A stretch of DNA of 64,000 nucleotides from Diplonema japonicum (Eukaryota; Euglenozoa; Diplonemea; Diplonemida; Diplonemidae): contig OZ025657.1 of the NCBI GenBank assembly GCA_964019335.1, positions 620,001 through 684,000 on the forward strand. Direction: 5' to 3'. Below, piece by piece: positions 50,275-59,656 of the stretch. The number at the start of each line of letters is the position of its first letter. The stretch's first letter is position 1. Both the position numbers and the translations under genes were made by a program. The notes under the pieces are model-generated. The model made no database searches. It was not told where the DNA came from and saw only the letters and a program-made list of their open reading frames with translations.

Positions 50275-51066
50275 ATGATGCTTGCAGCACTGCTTCTGTC
50301 GGCGGCCCTCACAGAGAACCCCCCCTCAAGAACGGTCCCTTGCCAAGACGAGGGGATGTACTTGAAGCAAGCTGGGTGTGTCCCCGTGCGATGCGGTTCC
50401 ATTGTGGACGAGAATGTGCTGAGCGAGGAGGAAGTACTCGAGTTCCGCACAATGGTCAAGAAAGGCTTCACGCTGGGTGAGGTGACGAGCTCTGCTGGGA
50501 TCCTCGACCTCCAACACGGTGCTGTGAGTTACAAGGACAGCTTCCTCAACTATCACAAGATGGCACACGCCTTCAAAGAGAAAGGGAAGGCGGACATGCT
50601 GCTGACCAGACCTATCATCGAAAAGTACAAAGTGCACATCAAGAACCTGGCTGCTTTGGTAGAGCGGGAGTTTGGGTTGCACCAGGGTACCTTACGCCTG
50701 GCAGCACCTTCTTTTATATCGCAGCTCACTCCGCAGAAGCATCACACGGTTAACGATGAGTATTGGCACACGCACACCGACACCGAGCAGTACGGGTCCT
50801 TCGTCTTCACGACGTTGACCTACCTTTCCTCGCAGGGCAGCGACTTCGAGGGTGGTTCCCTCGTGATGGATGGGGAGCCTATCGTACCCCGCGCTGGCAT
50901 GGTCATCGCCTTCACCAGTGGGAAGGAGAACCCACACAACGTGGAGAAGGTAACCTCCGGCACACGCTACGCCATGACAACAGCCTTCACTTGCCAAGGG
51001 GGCACCCCACTGGACTCATTGTTCGCTGACCTGCCGCTGCAAGACGACATCCAAGACGAGTTGTGA
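50275..51066 (+). CDS. OGFOD3-like 2-oxoglutarate/Fe(II) dioxygenase
   Basis: A 263-residue protein with a short hydrophobic N-terminus (MMLAALLLSAAL), a likely signal peptide or anchor. The prolyl-4-hydroxylase-type fold spans about 140-245. Iron ligands are H167 and D169 in EYWHTHTDTEQYG and H221 in ENPHNVEKV; R231 in SGTRYAMT would bind 2-oxoglutarate. FEGGSLVMDG and PRAGMVIAFTSG are typical strands. The overall pattern resembles OGFOD3, a membrane-associated oxygenase with unknown substrate. ATG 50275 comes 18 nt after an acceptor-like CTATCAG. The next gene starts 82 nt after its stop. Confidence 0.83.
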   Translation: MMLAALLLSAALTENPPSRTVPCQDEGMYLKQAGCVPVRCGSIVDENVLSEEEVLEFRTMVKKGFTLGEVTSSAGILDLQHGAVSYKDSFLNYHKMAHAFKEKGKADMLLTRPIIEKYKVHIKNLAALVEREFGLHQGTLRLAAPSFISQLTPQKHHTVNDEYWHTHTDTEQYGSFVFTTLTYLSSQGSDFEGGSLVMDGEPIVPRAGMVIAFTSGKENPHNVEKVTSGTRYAMTTAFTCQGGTPLDSLFADLPLQDDIQDEL

Positions 51067-51148
51067 AGAGTGACAAGAGCTTTATCTGTGATTGCTAACG
51101 AGCGTACAGTTCTTGCATTTATAACCCGCACTCACCCCCCTGCAGGAG

Positions 51149-52996
51149 ATGGCTCAGTATGACGAGATCTACCAGCTGATCGACAGGGACGATGGTGGTG
51201 TCTCTTCGGACACAATACTGGAAACGCTGAGTGGCATTCCTGGGCTGCGGGAGGCGACCATGAGGGAGGCCATACAGCAGGTTGTGGAACGGGAGGAGGA
51301 GGTGTCTGTTGTCGAGTTTAACGAAGTGATGGACAGCTTGCAGGAAGGCTTGGGGGTTGATACAGACGCGATGCTGCTGAAGTTATACACAGTGCTGCTG
51401 CATGAAGTGTTCGCTTTGAGATGTGGGAAGGATGGCAAAATGACCAAATCAGACCTGAAGAGGTACTTGGAAAGCCTTCAAGGCGGCAAGAGAGTGATGC
51501 CGCAGGAGACGGACAGGTACCTCGGTGTCGCAGATTTAGAGAAGAAATCCATCACACGCGATGAGTTTGTGTACTTTTTGACAGATGTGATGCCAGTGGA
51601 GAGGGACGACATCAGCCTTGCGGACTACATCATAGGAGGGAGGACAGGGCAGGCCAGCACCGCTTTTGAGGCACTGCGTGCAAAAGGGGTCGGGAAGCTT
51701 GCACTCTCTTTCAACGTCCTGAAAGGCACCATGGGACTCAAGAAGGACAAACAAGCAGACGCATACCCAATGTCCCCCACAGTAGCCTCTCCTAAACGCA
51801 GAGCATCTGTTTCACCACCCCCCAATACGAACACAGGGTTACTCAAGACAGGTTGGGGGAAAGTCAAGGAGCGTCTCTCCTCATCGTCGCCTGTGTCGTC
51901 ACCCAACGCGCCGGAAAGGCCGTGTGTGCAGTGCGGGCAGCATGAGATCACTGTTGCAGAGCTCCGGTCGGACCTAGTGAAGTCCAAGAGAGCTACCATG
52001 GAAAAGGACAGCGAAGTCCTCATGCTGAAGAAAAGGCTTGAGAAGATCAAGCGGGAGACCACCAGCCCACCGCCAGATGGTGCACTAGAGGCTGCCGAGA
52101 ATAAGAATATAGAGCTTGTGGGGAAGAACAGACAACTGAAGCAGCAACTGAGCGACTTGCAGGCACACGTAGCCTCCGTGATCGAGGACAGGAATAATAA
52201 GGTAGGAAGGGTCTCGGAACTAGGGATACAATTAGAGTCAACAATGGACAGAGCAATGCTGCTTGAGAAGGAGCTGGATAAGGAGAAGGAAAAGTACGAC
52301 GAGGCAATCAAGATGCGCAGGCAGCACAACGAAGTGGAGACAAAGAGAATGACGGAGAATGCGAAGATGAAAGCAGAGCTGAGGGAGAAAGAAGAGTCCT
52401 TGAGCATTGCGAGGAAACGACTAGAGGAGCTCGAGATAGAGAAACGCCTTGCGGAAGTGGAGTACAGTGACACTGTAATGTCGCCGTTCAGCGGACGGCA
52501 CGACGGGCTGAGCGCGGACGGGTCCGACGGGGGGGATAATGTTATGTTCCTGTCGCCACAGAAGTGGGCGCCAGCTACCAAGAGCCAGAGCACGCTGTTC
52601 GACACCACGGAGGCCATCGTGCACACATTCACTCCTCCCATCTCACCGAAGTCTGTGCTTCTCGATATTTACGTAGTCAACACACACGTCCCAGAGTACA
52701 TCACCTTCCGTGACACGGAGGGCCTGCGCTCGGTGTGTCTTGTCATCAACGGAGCTCTCATCGCGCCTGCTGGCTCCACGCAGTCCGCTCCTCTGCCCTC
52801 TGGCACCTGGCACTCCGTCTCCATTGTCATCAACTGGGCAGATTCCACATACACCGTATACATGGGCTCTACAGGTACTTTTTTGAAGATCCCCTTCCGT
52901 GATGCAGCCACACATCTCGCCGTGTTCGACATCCACCCCCGCACCGCAGCAGGTGTGCACTACGCGAATATTAGATTCATCGCGGAGGACGAATAG
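51149..52996 (+). CDS. EF-hand-like / coiled-coil protein
   Basis: A 615-residue protein. The N-terminal 160 residues are helical with EF-hand-like loops (LIDRDDGGVSSDTIL, RCGKDGKMTKSDLKRYL), weakly conserved for calcium binding. A Ser/Pro-rich linker (about 200-260), a CVQCGQHE segment, and a long coiled coil (about 265-440) follow. The C-terminal 120 residues form a beta-rich module (VYVNTHVP.., SGTWHSVSIVINWADSTYTV) like LamG/concanavalin folds. The combination is not one I recognise. ATG 51149 lies 3 nt after CACCCCCCTGCAG, one of the clearest acceptor sites in the window. Confidence 0.7.
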   Translation: MAQYDEIYQLIDRDDGGVSSDTILETLSGIPGLREATMREAIQQVVEREEEVSVVEFNEVMDSLQEGLGVDTDAMLLKLYTVLLHEVFALRCGKDGKMTKSDLKRYLESLQGGKRVMPQETDRYLGVADLEKKSITRDEFVYFLTDVMPVERDDISLADYIIGGRTGQASTAFEALRAKGVGKLALSFNVLKGTMGLKKDKQADAYPMSPTVASPKRRASVSPPPNTNTGLLKTGWGKVKERLSSSSPVSSPNAPERPCVQCGQHEITVAELRSDLVKSKRATMEKDSEVLMLKKRLEKIKRETTSPPPDGALEAAENKNIELVGKNRQLKQQLSDLQAHVASVIEDRNNKVGRVSELGIQLESTMDRAMLLEKELDKEKEKYDEAIKMRRQHNEVETKRMTENAKMKAELREKEESLSIARKRLEELEIEKRLAEVEYSDTVMSPFSGRHDGLSADGSDGGDNVMFLSPQKWAPATKSQSTLFDTTEAIVHTFTPPISPKSVLLDIYVVNTHVPEYITFRDTEGLRSVCLVINGALIAPAGSTQSAPLPSGTWHSVSIVINWADSTYTVYMGSTGTFLKIPFRDAATHLAVFDIHPRTAAGVHYANIRFIAEDE

Positions 52997-53062
52997 ACTA
53001 GTAGTACATTGTACCTGCAACTTGACTGTAGTGTCACTTAAGACAACATAGGGTTAACTAAA

Positions 53063-54016
53063 ATGTCGTCTATAAAGGACAAGAAGAAGAACCGCCTCCA
53101 AGGAGGAGGTGTGAAGAAGAAGAAGGTACCTGTGAAGGAAGATGCCGCACCGAGCAGTCACTGGCAGGAACACAAACCGGACATGACTAAGGAGGAGCAG
53201 CGAGCCAAGCTGCTGCCGACCATCTCGGGGGAAATGGAGGAGAATAACCTTATGCCGAAGGGGTTGTGCTTTATCGAGGACTTCATTACGGAGAAGGAAG
53301 AAGCCGAATTGCTAGCATTCTTTCAGAACGAGGAATGGGACCCCGATACGGGTCTCGAGAGGCGCACGCAGCAGTGGGGCTATGCCTTCGATTACACTGA
53401 GATGACTGTAGTTGGCGAGGGTAAGCCAATGCCACCCATTTTGGCACCTATCATCGAGCGCATGATGGGTGTAAAGGAGGAGTCGGGCGACAAGGTGGCG
53501 AAGATAGGTCGGTACCCCTACCCGACACCTCCCACGCAGCTGATCGTCAATGAGTATACCCCAGGGCAGGGCATCCATGCCCACGTCGACAGGTCGTGCT
53601 TCGGGAACTGCGTCGCAACCCTGGCGATGGGCTCGCACTGCAGGTTCATCCTCGACAATGCTGAGGAGTCCAACACCACGCTGTTGAATGACTTCTCTAA
53701 GATGCCCGCCTACGCCAGGACAGGCATGCAGCCCACCACTGCGTCTGCGAAGTCTCTTTTCTTCCCCCGCAGAGCCATCATCATGATGAAAGATGACGCC
53801 CGCCACACATGGACACACATGATCCCCAACACCACCTTTGACGAAGTACCAGCTACAGGCGAGCGCCTGCCACGCACCACGAGGGTCTCCCTCACCTTCA
53901 GGACATTGAACAAGAAAGCAATGTCTAATGTGGGCAAGAAAACCGACTATTCAAAAGCGTGGAACGGTAAAGTCCCCCCAAAGAAGGAAGAAACGCCACC
54001 TAAGAAAGAGGAATAG
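53063..54016 (+). CDS. AlkB-family 2-oxoglutarate/Fe(II) dioxygenase
   Basis: A 317-residue protein. A basic N-terminus (KDKKKNRLQGGGVKKKK) precedes the AlkB fold. The substrate-lid motif QQWGYAFDY and NEYTPGQGIHAHVDRS (H174, D176) are clear. The distal His is H248 or H252 in DARHTWTHMIP, and the R-x5-R is LPRTTRVSLTFR (R274, R280). This arrangement is closest to ALKBH8/ALKBH6-type proteins, which modify tRNA or repair nucleic acid. No RRM or methyltransferase domain is attached. An acidic/Lys-Pro repeat closes the protein (KKEETPPKKEE). No intron is needed. Confidence 0.85.
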   Translation: MSSIKDKKKNRLQGGGVKKKKVPVKEDAAPSSHWQEHKPDMTKEEQRAKLLPTISGEMEENNLMPKGLCFIEDFITEKEEAELLAFFQNEEWDPDTGLERRTQQWGYAFDYTEMTVVGEGKPMPPILAPIIERMMGVKEESGDKVAKIGRYPYPTPPTQLIVNEYTPGQGIHAHVDRSCFGNCVATLAMGSHCRFILDNAEESNTTLLNDFSKMPAYARTGMQPTTASAKSLFFPRRAIIMMKDDARHTWTHMIPNTTFDEVPATGERLPRTTRVSLTFRTLNKKAMSNVGKKTDYSKAWNGKVPPKKEETPPKKEE

Positions 54017-54253
54017 CTTCGATGCCACACGCGCACCGTCTTGCCCATAGTGCCCATAGTGCCGGCTGTCAAGGCTGGTTTCTCTTTTTTTCTTTTTTTG
54101 TTTATTGACATTATTTTTATTTTGAATCAAAACTCATTCTCACCACAGGATCCTTCACACCCCCTCGGGGGTCCGGGCCAGATTACTCTCCTCTAAGCAA
54201 CTATTGCTCCTCCTGCTTCTCTGTCCTAACACAAGCTTCTCTGTGCCCTTCAG

Positions 54254-54762
54254 ATGGTTGTCGAGCGCACCTTTGTTGCTGTGAAGCCAGATGGCGTGCA
54301 GAAATGTCTTGTGGGTGAGGTGATTAAGAGGTTCGAGCAGAAGGGGTACAAGATGGTGGCGATGAAGATGATCCACCCGACGATGCTCCAGGCGGAGAGG
54401 CACTACAAGGAGCATACAGCGAAGCCGTTCTTCCACTCATTGTGTGAGTACTTCACATCGGGTCCCGTTGTGGCGATGGTGTGGGAGGGGCATGACGTCG
54501 TTCAGGGTATTAGGAAGCTCTTAGGGGCAGCAAGTGCTGACCGCCAAGGGACTATAAGGGGCGACTTCTGCATTGATGTGCTGCGCAATGTAGCCCATTC
54601 GTCTGACTCGGTACTGTGGAGAAAAAAAAAAAAAAAAAAAAACAGGTCGAAGACGGGGTACGTGAAATCAGCATGTGGTTCTGTGCCAATGAAATCATCA
54701 GCTGGAACAAGGCAGCCGAAGCGGAAGAGAAGGATGATGATGACTGGCTCTATGACACTTAA
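54254..54762 (+). CDS. Nucleoside diphosphate kinase
   Basis: Exon 1 (54254..54610) and exon 2 (54646..54762) give 157 residues, the usual NDPK length. NDPK transfers the gamma-phosphate between nucleotides through a phospho-histidine. K11 in VAVKPDGVQ and the catalytic H115 in LRNVAHSSDS are present. The usual HGSDS is HSSDS here, a mild change next to the active site. The 35-nt intron (54611..54645) is GTACTGTGGAG followed by about 21 A and CAG. Splicing restores the expected VREISMWFCANEIISWN. ATG directly follows TGCCCTTCAG, so the leader between acceptor and start would be zero nucleotides. Confidence 0.95.
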
Positions 54763-55001
54763 TTTTTATTTTACTTTAAAAATGGACTTTGAGGGGAAAA
54801 AAAAAGAGAAAAAAAAAAGGGAACACAAAAAAAAAGGTAGAACACAAAGAGAAAAAAAAAAAACGATAAAGAATCTTTCTCGTTTTTTTCTTCTTTCTTT
54901 TTCTTTGTTTTCCTCCTTTCTTTTTTTATTTATTTTTTTTTCGTAAGCAAAACCAATTATTAACTTTCCCCTCCCCCCTAAAAATCTTAGAAAAGGGAAG
55001 G

Positions 55002-55064
55002 GAAAGGGGGGCGGGGGAAGGGGAGGGAAGGGAAGGGGGGCGGGGGAAGGGGAGGGAAGGGGAT
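55002..55064. repeat. G-rich minisatellite
   Basis: A 29-bp purine unit containing GGGGGGCGGGGGAAGGGGAG occurs about twice (C of the GGCGG at 55012 and 55041). With its many G triplets it could form G-quadruplexes on the plus strand. Confidence 0.65.
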
Positions 55065-55686
55065 TTCAGAAGTATTTTTTTCTTCTTCTTTTTTTTTCCT
55101 ATGGTCGAGGCTAACACTTCGTCCTTCTCCTTTGAATCCATTTTTATACTAATTTACCCCCTTTTTTTTTCGAACAAGGTATTCTTTAAACCCTTTTTGC
55201 TGACCTATGTATGTTGCTAGTTAAAAATGTCAATTTTCCTTATCAAGGGTCCAATAGAGCGAAAATGCCTCTTGTGTGTCCTTGATAGAATAAATATGGT
55301 GAGGTGAAGGGAGAACTGTGGTCCGCCCCCTTTTCTTCCAAACACATGAAGTACTTTTAAAGGCAAAACGAAAAAAAAATGCAAAAAAAAAAAAAAGAAA
55401 AAAAAAAAAAAAAAAAAAAAAAACCAAAAGATGAAATACTACACAAACTTACCTCTTTTCCTGAGCTTTAGTTTTTTTTTCCTCTCACGACCAAGATCTT
55501 TGTGAAAATTTACTTACAACACACTAGTAAAAGCGCTGAGAAAAAAAAGAGGTAGCAGATTTAAGGAAAGAACAGAACGGGAGAAAGGTGACTAGAAGCA
55601 AGGAGAAGAAATCATTTTTTTTTTCGACCTTTTATATCTGTTCCCCCCTCTTTATTTCCATTTCTCTCTTTCCCCTTCTTTCTAGG

Positions 55687-55727
<41 letters not shown>

Positions 55728-57172
55728 GAAAGAAAATACAAAAAAAAAAAAAAAAAACTGACTCATAAAAAAAAAATAGAATGGAAGAAGGAAAAAAAAA
55801 AAAAAGTGTGTGTTTCTACTACCTCTATGTGCCCTTTCCCCCTTTTTTTCAGTGTGATTTCTTCTTGAACTCCTTGCGCAGTGAAAATTTTTATCGAAAT
55901 TTTTTCTTGCTAACAACTTGACGATGGCCCGGTTCCTCTTTTTTTTATTGTTCTTTTTTCTCTTTTTTTTTCTGTTTCTCCTTCGCGCTTAAGGTCCTAA
56001 GGTGACTCTCCAGATAGAAAGGAGTCCAGCACTTCTCCCCCATCATTTGTTGTTTGCACATCATTGCAACCCTTATGTTTTTTTTTTTTTTTTTTTTTTT
56101 CCCCTTGGGGGAGAAGTATTCTCTTTCTCTCTTTTTTTTCTCCTCCAAACAAGTCTTTTTTTCGGACAATGGACTCGAAGAAAAAAAAGAGAGAGGTACA
56201 GAGAAAGGAAAAATCAATGAGGACAAGCTTCTTCATTTCAACGGCCTAAGGTCGAGGTCAAACCAATTTAAAGATGCCCTACAGATGGCCTCGAGACCCA
56301 GAACCCGTCCCCCCTTTTTTTTTCATACCCCCTCCTTCTTTCATGAGATGCTTGGAAGAAAAAAAAAAGAAAAAAGGGTTGTTTTTTTTGTTTATATATT
56401 CCATAGTTTCCTTCAAATGGGCATTCCTGAAAAAAAAAAAGGAATGTCATAAAAAATGACAATGAGGATACACAAGGAACTGACAAGGAGTGGAAAATAT
56501 ATAAAAAAAAGAAATTGGATGATTCATATCTCTAAAGTTGTTTTATAAGGTTCGAAAAAGAAGAAGAAAAAATAAATAAAGAAAAAAAAAAAAAGGGCAA
56601 AAGGTTCAGACTTTTTTTTCCCCCTCTTTTTTTTCTGCGGCATTTATTTTTTTGCCCTGTGCTTTTGAACACTTTTAACTGAACAGAAAGATGTGAAACC
56701 ATTTACAAAATAAATAAATAAAAAGAAATGAGGTGGAGAGTGTGTTTGAAGCACCTCCATGAAACCCCCCCCCCCCCCCCCCCCCAAGTGTGTTTTGAGC
56801 CATTGTGATGTAGGAGGGGTTTTTTTTTTAAATATTTTTTTTTTATTTAACTCGAGCCGGGTTTTCAAGGGTGGGAGTGAAAATAAGATTTTACTTTATG
56901 TCACTCCCAGTTCACCCATTGCACCTAGACTCCCCCTTCGTCCTTTATAACAGAAAGGCAACCGAAAGCAATGGGAACAGACGAAGTACGACGGCAGAGG
57001 TGTTGGACCAGACTCTTCGAGTAAACCAGCAGCACAGCCGTCGCAACGAGCATTTGGGCAAGCCACAGTTAGACCAGCCTTCATCATCATCAACAACAAC
57101 TGAAATTTAGCGAGGGTGTCTGTAGCCTTCCACCCTTTCAAACCTGGTTCTTGTTAAATAAAACAACGTATT

Positions 57173-57288
57173 AAGTGAAAGTAAGCATTATACCACTTGT
57201 GGTGGCAGGTTTAACTCGTAGCTTTACTGGATCTGCTCGTTAACCCCCTGCCACCACGCGTGATATAATGGTATCTTATTTTCACTTG
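57173..57288. repeat. Imperfect palindrome (43/50-bp arms)
   Basis: The left arm 57173-57215 (AAGTGAAAGTAAGC then GTGGTGGCAGG) pairs with the right arm 57239-57288 (CCTGCCACCACGCG then TTATTTTCACTT). The loop is about 23 nt. It could be a small foldback transposon (MITE) or a structured RNA. It sits alone in a spacer. Confidence 0.7.
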
Positions 57289-57421
57289 ACGGCTATTATT
57301 TTTTTTTGACCCCCCCTTTTTTCCCCTTCTTTGTTCTGGTTTGTTCGGGTCCCCCCCCCCCCCCCCCCCCCCCGAAGCCTCTATTCGTGGAAAGTGACCA
57401 ACGTAATATCAAATTAACCTG

Positions 57422-57631
57422 ATGCACAGAAAAAGACCAACCAGATTGGGAGAAACTGAATCTAGGGTCTTTGGAAAAAAAAAAAAAAAAAAAGAGGAGA
57501 TTTTCAATAAAAAAGGCAAGACGCGCGCTGATGACGAAACAAGTGAAGAAACAGGGTCAGGGACCTCCGAGGCTGTCGAGAATGACGAGGAGGGCATGAA
57601 TGAGGTCGCCGTGTGCATCAGGTTAAGATAA
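57422..57631 (+). other. Possible orphan exon
   Basis: A 69-codon frame from ATG 57422. After a poly-A-encoded Lys run the last 38 codons read as normal protein (DDETSEETGSGTSEAVENDE and then MNEVAVCIRLR). A donor-like CAG/GTTAAG occurs near its end. No neighbouring exon was found, so it may be a remnant. Confidence is low. Confidence 0.25.
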
Positions 57632-59616
57632 TTGAGCCTCGTTTTTTTTTCTATTTCTCGAGACTTTTTGAAGGGGGGAATCTAAAGGGCTCCCGCGCTC
57701 TGACGAAAGTAAGAAGTGAACCTACAAAAAAAAGATTCTTCCAGAAAATTGCGCCTTTAGTCAAATGTACGCGAATATGGCTTCCCCCCCCCCCCCCCCC
57801 CCTCCCACCTTTTCCCCTTCCCAACTCCCCGGGAAAAAAAATTTTTGGGAGAAAAAAAAATGTTGGGTGTTATTTCTCCTCGCCCTCTCCCTCCACCTTT
57901 TTATCTTTCATTCTTCTTTCCTTGTGCTTTCCCCCCCCCTCCCCCCCCAATCTTCGGCACTAGAATTTGTTGTTGGTTTGTTCTGAAAAGGTGAACCTTC
58001 TTCTCAAATTCACTTAGTTGCTGTAACTCGTACAAGGCCTAAGGAGGCGTTCCGGAAAAAAAAAAGTGGAGCAGAGGGAAACAGGAGAATGGCCCTCTCT
58101 TCTTTTTTTTATAAAAGAGAATCTTGTGTAGCATAGTTAGTTGGCGAGAGAGGGGGGGGGGGGGGGGGAGGAGGAAATGAAAAAAATCCATTTGGAGACC
58201 GGTGTGATGAGAATTGAAAATATACTTCATGAAATAAAGAAAAAAAAAAAAAAAAAAAAGTGACAAACTCTTTTTTGTGTCCCCATCCCACTCACTTTCT
58301 CCCCCTTTTTTTCTTTTTTTGTCCCTGCCTGTCAATCATATCTTTTCTGTTCAACAATGAAGAAAAATTGTTTTTTTTTCTTATTCTTTTTTTTTCTTTT
58401 TTTCTTTTCCTTTCATCATCACTCCTATCCATGATTTTTTTCTTCTTCTTATTTATTTTTTTTATAATTTTTTTTTTGTGTGTGCTCACCACTGTTACAC
58501 AGCTCACTCCTCTCACCTTGGCGCTTGTGGCAGATGGTAGCTGAACCGTTCTCTGCAGAAGAGGGGGGGGGGGGGGAGGGAATCTGTCAGACCAACTAGG
58601 AAAATAAATAGGGGCAAAACTGCGGGGGCAAAAGAAAGAAAATCCTTTTACGCCAAAAAAAAAAGGAGGAAAAACAAACCTGCCCCCATATGAAATTTCT
58701 TTTGGTGCAAACTGGATTACTTGGAGAAAAAAAAAATGATACTCAGCTGCGTAGGATCTACAAATACATTTTTTTTTTTTTAGTAGATTCCAAAAAGTAA
58801 AATCCGGTATTTATGCACTCAACGCCAGAAGGAGGGGGTAAAAAAAGAACCCTCCTTCATCTTTGTTCTTTTTTTTGATCAACAATACCACCCCTATCCT
58901 CAGGAAAACAATTGGGTCTAAATGGGGATTTTTTGGTGTACATAACATGACTCGCCTATTTCTTTCTCTTACTCTTGACACAGAGTGTTACCTTATGGTG
59001 TGTACCGATTTCAACAGCAGAGACCGCCTCCTTGGTACTCACGTGCCTTTGGTGGATGTGTTGCTCGCCCTTCCAGTGCGTGGTTCTGATCCCTCTCTTA
59101 CTTTCCTATCTCTTTCCGGGTCACATATAGCGTAGACCAGTGAGAAGGAGGGGAATTTTTTTCAAGATTTTTCCCCCACCCCACTTTTTTTTTTTTTCTT
59201 TCTTTCTTTTATGCTCACTCTGTTTCTGATTCCCTTACGTTATGTTCATCCCCCCCCTCCTTTTTTTTCCTGTTTCTTTTTTTTTGTGCTATTGTTGCCC
59301 TCCCCTCCCCCTTTTTTTTCGCCCAAAAAAAAATTATTGAGGGAAAAATCTTTTTTTTTTTTACTACAACAGCCAAACTGCAAAAATAAAAGAAAAGATT
59401 ACAAAAAGAAAAGAACAAAGAAACCCCCCCCCCCCCCCCCCCACACCCCATCAGGAAAAAAAAATGGGCTATTTTTTTTTGTACAAAGCAGGGTATTATG
59501 TGGAAGAATTTCTTCGTAACTGTCTGCTTAGAAAAAGAAATATATATATTTTACCAACCGATGCTGAAGGCGTTGAAAGAAAAAAAATAAAAGAGGGGGG
59601 AACAAAATCTTTTTTC

Positions 59617-59656
59617 AGGCGATCCTGTCACATACTGCAGGTTCCCTTCAAGACTC
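59617..59656. repeat. Solo copy of the piggyBac-like element end
   Basis: GGCGATCCTGTCACATACTG then CAGGTTCCCTTCAAGACTCC matches the element ends at 35752 and 38484 with several changes, including the loss of TTAA. No partner end is visible nearby. Confidence 0.55.

Noticed and set aside
56896..57141. Minus-strand frame with a Cys-rich zinc-finger-like pattern
   Set aside because: No ATG at its start, wrong strand for the array, and Cys spacing fits no known finger.
58863..59135. 90-codon frame ending in ordinary-complexity sequence (YLMVCTDFNSRDRLLGTH)
   Set aside because: Protein-like in part, but no family, no clear acceptor at the ATG and a T-run start; too weak to call.
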